From positions 1-6,160 of the forward strand of contig CANGCZ010000104.1 in NCBI GenBank assembly GCA_947452325.1: DNA of 6,160 nt. The letters run 5' to 3'. Of the stretch, positions 1 through 5,839 are shown piece by piece (position 1 is the first letter of the stretch; each line of letters begins with the position of its first letter). Under the pieces are notes generated by a model. The model did not search any database. It was not told the origin of the DNA and worked only from the letters and a program-made list of their open reading frames with translations. A program made the translations under genes and the position numbers. This DNA is from Comamonadaceae bacterium (GTDB lineage Bacteria > Pseudomonadota > Gammaproteobacteria > Burkholderiales > Burkholderiaceae_C).

Positions 1-121
1 GAGGCAAACCGACCAGCAGCAGTTGTGCTCTGGGGTGCTCGTCTAGGAACTGACGGCAAGCAGGTAAGGTGACGGCAGGGCCATGGTCGCCGCCCATGCA
101 ATCCACAGCGAGGGTCAGCAC
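1..121 (-). CDS. plsX: Phosphate acyltransferase PlsX, N-terminal fragment (runs off window)
   Basis: PlsX converts acyl-ACP and phosphate to acyl-phosphate, the acyl donor for PlsY in phosphatidic acid synthesis; it is a peripheral membrane enzyme. Only about 40 N-terminal codons are visible. They read LTLAVDCMGGDHGPAVTLP and continue to a LLLVGLP strand, the typical PlsX start (family motif DxMGGDxGP). The chosen start is GTG at 121, which gives a protein beginning seven residues at the Asp of this motif, as in relatives. It has a weak AGG about 10 bases upstream. An in-frame GTG at 139 is possible but has no visible Shine-Dalgarno; an in-frame TGA lies just beyond it. plsX follows rpmF in the same direction, the conserved rpmF-plsX-fab order. 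The exact start is uncertain; the family is secure. Confidence 0.93.
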   Translation of the reverse strand, partial: MLTLAVDCMGGDHGPAVTLPACRQFLDEHPRAQLLLVGLP

Positions 122-166
122 AGCGTTTGCGCCTGTCACGGTTTCAAAAAGAGGTGACCATCAAGC

Positions 167-200
167 AAAAGGCCCGCGCCAGACAAGCTGCGACGGGCCC
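167..200 (-). terminator. GC-rich hairpin plus T4 between rpmF and plsX (possible attenuator)
   Basis: On the minus-strand RNA, GGCCCG (199-194) pairs with CGGGCC (176-171). One wobble pair at each end (200/170 and 193/177) extends the stem to 8 bp, with a 15-base loop (192-178). The 3' arm runs into TTTT (170-167) and then GCTTG. The position, between the rpmF stop and the plsX start, would suit partial termination that lowers plsX/fab expression relative to L32. The T-run is short, so full termination is doubtful. Confidence 0.4.
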
Positions 201-216
201 TGATGCCGGATCAGAC

Positions 217-399
217 TCAGGCTTCAGACTTGGTTTTCAGCACTTTGCGGCCACGGTAAAAACCGGTCGGGCTGATGTGGTGACGCAAATGCACTTCGCC
301 GGTGGTGGGTTCAACGGCCAAGCCGGGAACGTTCAAGGCGTTGTGTGAACGGTGCATGCCCCGTTTGGAGGGGGATTTTTTGTTTTGCTGGACAGCCAT
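217..399 (-). CDS. rpmF: 50S ribosomal protein L32
   Basis: L32 is a small basic protein of the large ribosomal subunit. The 60-residue product has the full family length. It starts MAVQQNKKSPSKRGMHRSHN (residues 1-20), the L32 signature, followed by ALNVPGLAVEPTTGEVHLRHHISPTGFYRG-type sequence spread over residues 21-50 and a basic tail ending KTKSEA. No CxxC zinc pairs are present; this is the cysteine-free form usual in proteobacteria. ATG at 399 is supported by AGGAG seven bases upstream. rpmF lies between yceD and plsX in the same direction, the order also seen in E. coli. A TATAAT sequence and a long hairpin in the upstream gap suggest it can be transcribed separately from yceD. Confidence 0.98.
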   Translation of the reverse strand: MAVQQNKKSPSKRGMHRSHNALNVPGLAVEPTTGEVHLRHHISPTGFYRGRKVLKTKSEA

Positions 400-405
400 G
401 ACAGG

Positions 406-412
406 CTCCTGA
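406..412 (-). promoter_or_regulatory. Ribosome binding site of rpmF
   Basis: The minus strand reads CAGGAGCC just before the rpmF ATG at 399; AGGAG is a strong Shine-Dalgarno match at normal spacing. It fixes the start codon and fits the high translation expected for a ribosomal protein. Confidence 0.75.
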
Positions 413-433
413 AATCAATGGTTCAATCGGACA

Positions 434-465
434 GCCTGAACGGGCTGGTAAGGGCAGCCGCAGGC
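434..465 (-). repeat. Long inverted repeat (hairpin) in the rpmF leader
   Basis: On the minus strand GCCTG (465-461) pairs with CAGGC (438-434), and inside it GGCTG (459-455) pairs with CAGCC (447-443) around a 7-base loop. Together they form a 10-bp interrupted stem. A second GGCTG at 436-432 can instead pair with the same CAGCC, giving a competing 5-bp hairpin. No T-run follows, so it is not an intrinsic terminator. It would lie in the rpmF leader, downstream of the TATAAT box, and could affect RNA stability or regulation. Confidence 0.45.
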
Positions 466-477
466 AAAGAATCAAAC

Positions 478-483
478 ATTATA
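478..483 (-). promoter_or_regulatory. Candidate -10 box (TATAAT) upstream of rpmF
   Basis: A perfect TATAAT reads on the minus strand, 17 bases past the yceD stop codon and about 80 bases before the rpmF ATG. The hexamers at 16-18 bp spacing upstream (around 500-507, reading GACCTGA) match the sigma-70 -35 consensus poorly, and no extended -10 TGn is present. The position between yceD and rpmF makes a dedicated rpmF-plsX promoter plausible. Confidence 0.45.
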
Positions 484-499
484 ACGGCAACCCGACTTT

Positions 500-1027
500 T
501 CAGGTCTTAGGCAGATTCAGACTGGCCAAAGCCGCGAAAGCATGGGGGAGATCATCATTCAAGGCCGGGCTGTGCGGTGCCTGGCAATCCGCATGGCGCA
601 CGATCAAAGGCATGGCCAGCAGCAATTCGTCTTCCAGTAAACCCAAGGTGTCCCATTCGGCGCTGACTGCCAGCAGATCTTCTTCGCAGTCATCATCCTC
701 GGCCAAGGCGGTGGCTTCATCGGCCACAAACCGGAACCAGCGATCGACCTCGATGTGCACCGGCATGGGCTCCAGGCAGCGCTGGCAGGTTTGGGTCACG
801 GTCAAGGCCGCCTGTAAACGCATCCAGTGCTGCAAACGGCTACCGCTGCCACGGGTTTGTCCGTCGATAGACCACTCACATTGCGGTTCATCGGCGGCTT
901 GGGGACCATGGCCGCAGGCTTCTTGCACCCGCTGCAAACCGGCCAACGGTGTCAGCAGCCTGGCGTGGCCGGTGGCGTCGGCAAAACGCGTTACGTCCAA
1001 GGACCGGACATTCCATTCGTGTGTCAT
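500..1027 (-). CDS. yceD: YceD family protein (DUF177), 23S rRNA accumulation protein
   Basis: YceD/DUF177 proteins are conserved beside rpmF and are linked to 23S rRNA accumulation in bacteria; the biochemical activity is not established. The 175-residue product begins MTHEWNVRSLDVTRFAD. It has the family CxxC motif TCQRCLEPM (C81, C84) followed by a VDRWFRFVADE strand, an acidic stretch (E110-D117), and the conserved segment LEDELLLAMPLIVRHADC (131-148). The C-terminal FAALASL (164-170) is also typical. I chose ATG at 1027 because family members start near MTxEWN. An in-frame ATG at 1075 would add 16 unlike residues and reach into maf. yceD precedes rpmF by about 100 bases and diverges from maf with 26 bases between start codons. 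Confidence 0.9.
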   Translation of the reverse strand: MTHEWNVRSLDVTRFADATGHARLLTPLAGLQRVQEACGHGPQAADEPQCEWSIDGQTRGSGSRLQHWMRLQAALTVTQTCQRCLEPMPVHIEVDRWFRFVADEATALAEDDDCEEDLLAVSAEWDTLGLLEDELLLAMPLIVRHADCQAPHSPALNDDLPHAFAALASLNLPKT

Positions 1028-1053
1028 GCCTGCAGTGTAAGAGAATGGCCTGC

Positions 1054-1653
1054 ATGTACACCCAAGCAATTCCACGCCCTTTGATATTGGGTTCTACCTC
1101 GCCCTACCGGCGCGAACTGCTGCATCGTCTGCGCCTGCCGTTCGACACCGTCAGCCCACAGGTGGATGAAGCCCCGTGGCCGGGCGAAGCCCCGCAGACC
1201 CTGGCGCAGCGACTGGCACTGGCCAAGGCGAACGCCGTGGCGCTGCTTCATCCCGGTGCGCTGGTCATTGGCTCGGATCAGGTGGCCGATCTGGACGGCG
1301 AGCCTCTAGGCAAACCCGGCAACCATGCCAATGCCGTGCTGCAATTGCAGCGCATGCGCGGACGCACCGTGGTGTTTCAAACAGCGGTGGCGGTGGTCTG
1401 TCTGGAAAGCGGTTTCGCCGAACAGGCCTTGTCACAGGTCAAGGTCACTTTTCGCCAACTCAGCGATGCCGCCATTCAAGCGTATTTGCTTGCGGAAACA
1501 CCTTACGACTGCGCGGGTAGCGCCAAAAGCGAAGGCCTGGGCATTGCATTGCTTGAAGCCATAGACAACCAGGACCCGACGGCGCTGGTTGGTTTACCCT
1601 TGATCCATACTTGCCGCTTGCTGCGCCGCGCGGGTTTGCCGTTGCTGGACTGA
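1054..1653 (+). CDS. yceF: Maf/YceF-type nucleoside triphosphate pyrophosphatase (7-methyl-GTP pyrophosphatase-like)
   Basis: Maf-fold enzymes hydrolyse non-canonical NTPs to the monophosphate plus pyrophosphate; the YceF branch acts on 7-methyl-GTP and is thought to keep modified nucleotides out of nucleic acids. The 199-residue product has all YceF-type motifs: STSPYRRELL (14-23), GSDQV (73-77, D75 the presumed catalytic base), CAGSAKSEGLG (153-163) and DPTALVGLPLI (174-184). GSDQ and the KSEGxG loop separate it from the dTTP/UTP pyrophosphatase branch, which carries ADT and KAGGYG. ATG at 1054 is preferred because AAGAGA lies about 9 bases upstream. ATG at 1045, in frame, adds MAC but directly abuts that element. 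It is co-oriented with the methyltransferase gene, one base apart. The cytosolic location is inferred. Confidence 0.93.
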   Translation: MYTQAIPRPLILGSTSPYRRELLHRLRLPFDTVSPQVDEAPWPGEAPQTLAQRLALAKANAVALLHPGALVIGSDQVADLDGEPLGKPGNHANAVLQLQRMRGRTVVFQTAVAVVCLESGFAEQALSQVKVTFRQLSDAAIQAYLLAETPYDCAGSAKSEGLGIALLEAIDNQDPTALVGLPLIHTCRLLRRAGLPLLD

Positions 1654-1654
1654 T

Positions 1655-2434
1655 ATGAATACGCCAGCCATGTCATCGCCCAAAGGCCGTTTGTTTCTGG
1701 TGCCCGCCCCCTTGGACTTCATGTGCGATACGCAAGCGCCTTTGCCCCAAGTCATGCCAGAAGGCAGCTTACTAATCGCGGCACAACTGAGCCACTGGGT
1801 GTGTGAGAACGCCAAATCCACCCGCGCCCTGCTCAAACGCATTGCGGTCGTGCATCCGCTGGCGTGCGTTTTGCAAGACCAGCGTATTGTGGAGTTACCC
1901 CTACAAGTCCATAAAAAAGGCGACCACGCCGCCGGCCTGGACACCAGTGGCTTGCTTGCACCGGCACTGCAAGGCCATGACATGGGTCTGGTCAGCGAAG
2001 CGGGTATGCCGGCGGTGGCCGATCCTGGTTCATCGCTGGTACGCGCCGCGCACGATGCCGGTGTCGAGGTCATTCCTTTGGTCGGTCCGTGTTCGCTGCT
2101 GTTGGCGCTGGCGGCCAGCGGTTTGAACGGCCAGCAATTTGCATTTCAAGGCTATTTGCCGCAGGACGCTGCACAGCGCGCGCAGCGGATTCAATCTTTG
2201 GAAAAACACGCGTTGAAAACCGGTGAAACCCAAATCTTTATTGAAACGCCTTACCGCAACCAGGCTTTACTGACGGCCTTGTTGGGTAGTCTGCAAGACA
2301 ACACCCGCTTGTGTCTGGCCGCCGATGTGAGCCTGGCGAAGATGAAAATTCACAGCCTCAAGGTAGCGGACTGGAAGAAAAAAGGGCAGGTACCGGACAA
2401 GCACAGCCCGGTGGTTTTCGCGTTCGGCCCTTGA
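1655..2434 (+). CDS. Divergent RsmI-like SAM-dependent methyltransferase (tetrapyrrole methylase fold)
   Basis: This 259-residue protein belongs to the tetrapyrrole-methylase-fold family that includes RsmI, which 2'-O-methylates C1402 of 16S rRNA. Recognisable segments are GRLFLVPAPLD (11-21; RsmI has LYLVATPIGN here), GLVSEAGMPAVADPGS (111-126, SAM-site region), VGPCSLLLALAASGL (143-157), FQGYLP (164-169) and IFIETPYRN (194-202). The changed first strand and the region after it (LPQVMPEGSLLIAAQL) suggest a paralogous group rather than RsmI itself, so the substrate is unknown and no symbol is given. ATG at 1655 follows the maf stop by one base and has GGA six bases upstream. A second in-frame ATG at 1670 (MSSPKG) is also possible. 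It likely shares the maf transcript. Confidence 0.85.
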   Translation: MNTPAMSSPKGRLFLVPAPLDFMCDTQAPLPQVMPEGSLLIAAQLSHWVCENAKSTRALLKRIAVVHPLACVLQDQRIVELPLQVHKKGDHAAGLDTSGLLAPALQGHDMGLVSEAGMPAVADPGSSLVRAAHDAGVEVIPLVGPCSLLLALAASGLNGQQFAFQGYLPQDAAQRAQRIQSLEKHALKTGETQIFIETPYRNQALLTALLGSLQDNTRLCLAADVSLAKMKIHSLKVADWKKKGQVPDKHSPVVFAFGP

Positions 2435-2442
2435 ATCAATGC

Positions 2443-2469
2443 TTGCTGTTTAAAAATAAAAAGCAGCGA
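2443..2469 (+). terminator. Weak hairpin in the convergent gap
   Basis: TTGCTGTTT (2443-2451) pairs with AAGCAGCGA (2461-2469): 9 bp including two G-U pairs, with a 9-base A-rich loop. The wobbles form only in plus-strand RNA; in the opposite RNA they are A-C mismatches, so it fits the maf/methyltransferase transcript better. No T-run follows on either strand, so it is not a classical Rho-independent terminator. Its place in the 40-base gap between convergent genes is the main support. Confidence 0.3.
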
Positions 2470-2474
2470 AAAAA

Positions 2475-3530
2475 TCAACGCAAGTGCGGCACCAATTGCA
2501 GCGAGGCCTTGACCATGGCCTCACCCATGGCAGCACCAAAGCGTTTGGCCAGACGTTCGGCCACATTGTCCTGGCGTGTGTAATCGACAATATCCTCGGC
2601 TTTGACCACCTCGCGTGCCACGCTGTCCAAGGTGCCGTAGCCATCTGCCAGTCCCAGTTCAACCGCTTGCTGGCCGCTCCAGAACAAGCCGCTGAACATT
2701 TCAGGGGTTTCTTTCAACCGGTCACCCCGGCCTTCGCGCACCACGGCGATGAACTGCTGATGAATCTGATCAAGCAAATGCTGGGCATGTGCTTTTTGCG
2801 GTTTGGTTGGGGTGCTGAACGGGTCCAGAAAACCCTTGTTTTCACCGGCGGTGATCAAGCGCCTCTCCACACCGACTTTGTCCATCAAACCGGTGAAGCC
2901 GAAGCCGTCCAACAACACACCTATGCTGCCGACGATGCTGGCTTTGTCGACAAATATCTTGTCCGCGCCGGCCGCAATGTAATAAGCCGCCGAGGCACAG
3001 GTTTCTTCCACTACCACATAAACCGGTTTTTTATGCAAGGTTTTCAGGCGTTTGATTTCATCATTGATCATGCCTGCCTGCACCGGGCTGCCTCCGGGTG
3101 AATTGATCAGCAGCACCAGCGCTTGCGCACCCTCGTCCTCAAAGGCTTGTCGCATGGAATCAATGATCCATTCGGCATTGGCGTTGGCATCTGCGTCAAT
3201 CTCACCTTTGATTTCGACCAGCGCCGTGTGCGGCGTGGTGCTGGTGGTGCTGGCAGAGTTTTTGCCGTGGTGAAACGAATACCACAGCCCGCCTACAAAC
3301 AGCAGCGTCCAAAACAAGCGGAACCCGACGCGCCAGCGCCTGGCGGTGCGCTGTTCGTTCAACTGGGCCATGACCAGGCGTTCCAGGGTTTCGCGCTCCC
3401 AGGCTAGCGGCTTGTCAACGGCCTGGGCAGCGGTGGCGCTGTGACTTGAAGCGGAGGCGGTGGCACTTGGCTCGCCTGAGGCGCTGGCAGCTGAGTTTTC
3501 AGAGGCAGTCGTGTTGTTATCGTTTTGCAT
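2475..3530 (-). CDS. sppA: S49 family signal peptide peptidase (SppA/SohB-like)
   Basis: S49 peptidases are membrane-anchored Ser/Lys proteases that degrade cleaved signal peptides and other membrane fragments. The 351-residue product has a Ser/Ala/Thr-rich N-terminus (about 8-38), one membrane segment (about 69-86, FRLFWTLLFVGGLWYSF) and then the protease domain. Visible motifs are LLINSPGGS (140-148), ETCASAAYYIAAGADKIF (176-193, S180 the likely nucleophile), GSIGVLLDGFG (201-211) and the segment ITAGENKGFLDPF (226-238, K232 the likely general base). The single catalytic domain matches the short SppA form, not the double-domain E. coli enzyme. ATG at 3530 lies two bases after the Rieske gene stop. 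It is last in the rluC-led run. The symbol follows the family; orthology to a specific SppA is not proven. Confidence 0.9.
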   Translation of the reverse strand: MQNDNNTTASENSAASASGEPSATASASSHSATAAQAVDKPLAWERETLERLVMAQLNEQRTARRWRVGFRLFWTLLFVGGLWYSFHHGKNSASTTSTTPHTALVEIKGEIDADANANAEWIIDSMRQAFEDEGAQALVLLINSPGGSPVQAGMINDEIKRLKTLHKKPVYVVVEETCASAAYYIAAGADKIFVDKASIVGSIGVLLDGFGFTGLMDKVGVERRLITAGENKGFLDPFSTPTKPQKAHAQHLLDQIHQQFIAVVREGRGDRLKETPEMFSGLFWSGQQAVELGLADGYGTLDSVAREVVKAEDIVDYTRQDNVAERLAKRFGAAMGEAMVKASLQLVPHLR

Positions 3531-3532
3531 AT

Positions 3533-3901
3533 TCAAAATTCCAAAGGCTTCAAGTTGTAAGCAGTATGCCAGTGCACCACACCATCGGTTTCGCTGAGGG
3601 TGATTTTCACCAAACCGCCCCGGCAAGGCCCACCGACACACTCTCCGGTATCAGGTGCATAGGTAGCGCCATGCGTGGCGCACAGCAACCAACGACCTTC
3701 TGTGTCAAAAAAACGGTCCGGCTGGTAATCCATTTCCATGGCCACATGGGTGCAGCGATTGAGATAAGCCTGTACTTGTCCTTCAAAACGCACCGCGAAT
3801 GCGCGACAGGTTTGACCGGCATAGACCACATCAAAAGGCACAGCCAAGCCGCTGTCGGCCAAATCGGCGCTGTTGCACAAAGGAATCAATGGGTCAGCCA
3901 T
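3533..3901 (-). CDS. Rieske [2Fe-2S] domain protein (small ferredoxin-like)
   Basis: A 122-residue stand-alone Rieske domain. The cluster ligands are visible as CTH (C50, H52) and CATH (C74, H77), followed by a GECVGGPCRGG loop (86-96) ending the second cluster-binding region. There is no signal peptide, membrane segment or oxygenase catalytic domain. It is therefore probably a soluble electron-transfer or redox-sensing protein rather than a bc1 or dioxygenase subunit; its partner is unknown. The spacing between the two ligand pairs is longer than in the shortest Rieske ferredoxins because of a DYQPDRFFDTEG insert (58-69). ATG at 3901 overlaps the end of the HAD gene by 8 bases, pointing to translational coupling. 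No substrate can be inferred from its neighbours. Confidence 0.9.
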   Translation of the reverse strand: MADPLIPLCNSADLADSGLAVPFDVVYAGQTCRAFAVRFEGQVQAYLNRCTHVAMEMDYQPDRFFDTEGRWLLCATHGATYAPDTGECVGGPCRGGLVKITLSETDGVVHWHTAYNLKPLEF

Positions 3902-4565
3902 GTCCGATCAACCAGTCGTGCAATTCGCCGACGTTATGCGCCACCGTCAATGGCTTCCAACGACCGAAATCAGAAGTACCGTGCGCACCGTAGCTGACGG
4001 CCACACTGGCGCAACCGGCGTTGTGCGCCATTTCCAAATCATGGGTGGTGTCGCCGATCATCAATGTGCGCTCGGGCGGGACACCGAACTCGGCCATCAG
4101 TTCATTCAACATGCGCGGGTTCGGTTTGCCTGCGGTTTCGTCGGCGGTGCGAGATCCGTCAAACATACCGCGCAACTCGACCTGATGCAAAGCATCGTCC
4201 AGCCCTTGGCGGCTTTTGCCGGTGGCCACCGTCAACAAGTGCTGGTTGTCACGCAAGGCTTGCAACATGGGCAATACACCTTGAAACAGCGATAAGTCGT
4301 TATGGTGCGCCGTGTAATGGTGCCGGTAGCGCTCGCCCAGCATCGGGTATTTTTCTTTGGGGACATCGGGCGCGGCATGCGCCAGTGCAGGCATCAACGC
4401 CATGCCGATCACATAAGCGGCTTGTTCATCCGTGGGCTTTTGTCCGCCCACATCCACCACGGCGGACTGTATGCAACGCACAATGATTTGGGTCGAGTCG
4501 TACAAGGTACCGTCCCAGTCGAAAGCAATCAGATCAAATCGGCGCGGGCGCTGGGGGTTGGACAT
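3894..4565 (-). CDS. HAD-superfamily hydrolase, phosphoglycolate-phosphatase (Gph)-like
   Basis: This 223-residue HAD phosphatase has all four motifs. Motif I is FDWDGTLYDS (15-24, nucleophile D16, acid/base D18), motif II VATGKS (113-118, T115), motif III AGKPNP (145-150, K147) and motif IV GDTTHDLEMA (171-180, D172, D176). The helical cap between motifs I and II (about residues 22-95) is the type seen in Gph and beta-phosphoglucomutase relatives. The substrate cannot be read from sequence; phosphoglycolate is only the nearest well-known family member. ATG at 4565 lies 32 bases inside the 3' end of rluC in another frame. No other in-frame ATG precedes motif I, and relatives also carry a short lead such as RFDLIAFDWDGT, so this start is favoured. 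It is presumably cytosolic. Confidence 0.92.
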   Translation of the reverse strand: MSNPQRPRRFDLIAFDWDGTLYDSTQIIVRCIQSAVVDVGGQKPTDEQAAYVIGMALMPALAHAAPDVPKEKYPMLGERYRHHYTAHHNDLSLFQGVLPMLQALRDNQHLLTVATGKSRQGLDDALHQVELRGMFDGSRTADETAGKPNPRMLNELMAEFGVPPERTLMIGDTTHDLEMAHNAGCASVAVSYGAHGTSDFGRWKPLTVAHNVGELHDWLIGHG

Positions 4566-5532
4566 GGTTTATGAAATTTTGTAATTCTTCGGGCAAAGCA
4601 GCTTCCACAGTTTCGCTGCGGCCGGTTTGCGGATGGATGAACTGTAACCGCCAGGCATGCAAAAACATGCGCTTCATGCCCTGCGCGGCCAGCCGTTTGT
4701 TCAATTCGAAGTCGCCGTATTTGTCATCTCCCACGATGGGATAGCCTTGGCTGGCCAAATGCACCCGAATCTGGTGGGTTCGCCCGGTTTTGATGGTGAC
4801 TTCCAGCAGACTGTAGTCGCCCACCAGACGCGACACCCGCACCAGCGTGATGGCACGCTGCGCATTGCCATCGTCTTTGGCCGCGATGCGCACCCGGCGT
4901 TCGCCCTCGCCCGCGCCATTCGGGATCAAATAGCGTTGCAGCGGCAAATCAATCACTTTTTTATTCGACGGCCATTGGCCTTTGACCAACGCCATGTAGG
5001 TCTTGCCGGTTTCGCGGTCGCGGAACTGGTCTTGCAAGCGAGTCAGTGCGCTGCGTTTTTTGGCCACCAATAGCACGCCCGAGGTATCGCGGTCCAAGCG
5101 GTGCACCAACTCCAGCATGCGCGCGCCGGGCCTTGCCTGGCGCAGTTGTTCGATCACACCAAAGCTCACGCCGCTGCCGCCGTGCACCGCCACACCGGCT
5201 GGCTTGTCGATGGCCATCATTTGCTCGTCTTCCATCAACACCGGAAATTCGCGACCGGGTGCGACCGGCGCGCTGACATCCACCGTGGCGACCCGCACCG
5301 GAGGTAATCTCACCAAATCGCCGGTTTGCACCCGGGTGTCGGCGTTGACCCGGCCTTTGTTGATACGCACTTCACCGGTGCGGATGATGCGGTACACATG
5401 GGTTTTGGGCACGCCTTTGAGGTGGCGCAACAGAAAATTGTCCAGCCGCTGACCGGCCGATTCCTCGTCTACTTGCAAGGTCTTGACCGCGGCCGCTTTT
5501 GCTGTGTCAGCTGTGTCTATAATGTGCTTCAC
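4534..5532 (-). CDS. rluC: 23S rRNA pseudouridine synthase RluC-type
   Basis: RluC makes pseudouridine at positions 955, 2504 and 2580 of 23S rRNA in E. coli. The 332-residue product has an S4 RNA-binding domain (about 23-80, with QRLDNFLLRHLKGVPKTHVYR split over 28-48), then the synthase domain. That carries the catalytic motif HRLDRDTSG (144-152, D147 the presumed nucleophile), an RluC-like LPLQRYLIPNG segment (196-206) and KTGRTHQIRVHLASQGYP (248-265). The start codon is GTG at 5532 with only weak upstream pairing to 16S rRNA; no better in-frame ATG precedes the S4 domain. It is divergent from rne, as in E. coli, and leads the rluC-HAD-Rieske-sppA run. Its first codons contain a plus-strand TATAAT that may drive rne. 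Confidence 0.95.
   Translation of the reverse strand: MKHIIDTADTAKAAAVKTLQVDEESAGQRLDNFLLRHLKGVPKTHVYRIIRTGEVRINKGRVNADTRVQTGDLVRLPPVRVATVDVSAPVAPGREFPVLMEDEQMMAIDKPAGVAVHGGSGVSFGVIEQLRQARPGARMLELVHRLDRDTSGVLLVAKKRSALTRLQDQFRDRETGKTYMALVKGQWPSNKKVIDLPLQRYLIPNGAGEGERRVRIAAKDDGNAQRAITLVRVSRLVGDYSLLEVTIKTGRTHQIRVHLASQGYPIVGDDKYGDFELNKRLAAQGMKRMFLHAWRLQFIHPQTGRSETVEAALPEELQNFINHVQPPAPAPI
5518..5523 (+). promoter_or_regulatory. Candidate -10 box (TATAAT) for rne, inside the rluC 5' end
   Basis: A perfect TATAAT on the plus strand lies within codons 4-5 of rluC. Hexamers at 16-18 bp upstream (around 5494-5501, reading CGCTTTTG) are poor -35 matches. A TTGACC at 5483-5488 is 29 bp away, too far to pair. 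Initiation here would give an rne leader of roughly 520 bases. This resembles the E. coli arrangement in principle, where the rne promoter lies several hundred bases upstream of the gene. Confidence 0.45.
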
Positions 5533-5701
5533 CAGTGTCCGGTTCTAAGTGCTTGATTTGAATAAGAGATTAGAGCACGTCCTACCTGCACTGAGAGGTC
5601 GATGCCCAATGTGGCCGCCGCCAGCCCTGCCGCCAATTTGCGGTTTGCCCTGCGGTCGCACCAGCCTATGCCTTGGAAAACGATGAAACGGAATACCCCC
5701 A

Positions 5702-5726
5702 TTGCAGGTTTGTTGTGAACCTGCAA
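5702..5726 (+). repeat. Perfect 9-bp hairpin in the rne leader
   Basis: TTGCAGGTT (5702-5710) and AACCTGCAA (5718-5726) are exact inverted repeats around the 7-base loop TGTTGTG. This is the strongest inverted repeat in the interval. No T-run follows, so it is not a terminator in the rne direction. A structural element of the rne mRNA leader is the most likely reading. Confidence 0.65.
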
Positions 5727-5839
5727 GGACCAAAGTGAGATTGACGATACACATGAACCTGATCTGGGTGCTTATCAAAATGTGCTTTTCCTGGCTGTTG
5801 CCGGTTGAAGAGCAGCGCATTTCCCGCACCTTTGTTCTT

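Noticed and set aside
612..1040. A 142-codon Ser-rich plus-strand frame opposite yceD
   Set aside because: Its composition mirrors the Asp/Glu/Leu codons of yceD on the other strand, and yceD has family motifs.
1028..1075. Upstream ATG extending yceD by 16 residues
   Set aside because: The extra residues do not resemble the family start, while MTHEWN at 1027 does; the extension would also overlap the maf coding region.
2484..3101. A 205-codon plus-strand frame opposite sppA
   Set aside because: It is the antisense of a clear S49 peptidase with both catalytic residues; the plus-strand translation is His/Phe-rich and matches no family.
5741..5769. TTGACG at 5741-5746 as a -35 box for a second rne promoter
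   Set aside because: Hexamers at 16-18 bp spacing (around 5763-5770, CTGGGT) do not resemble a -10 box, so no complete promoter can be supported.
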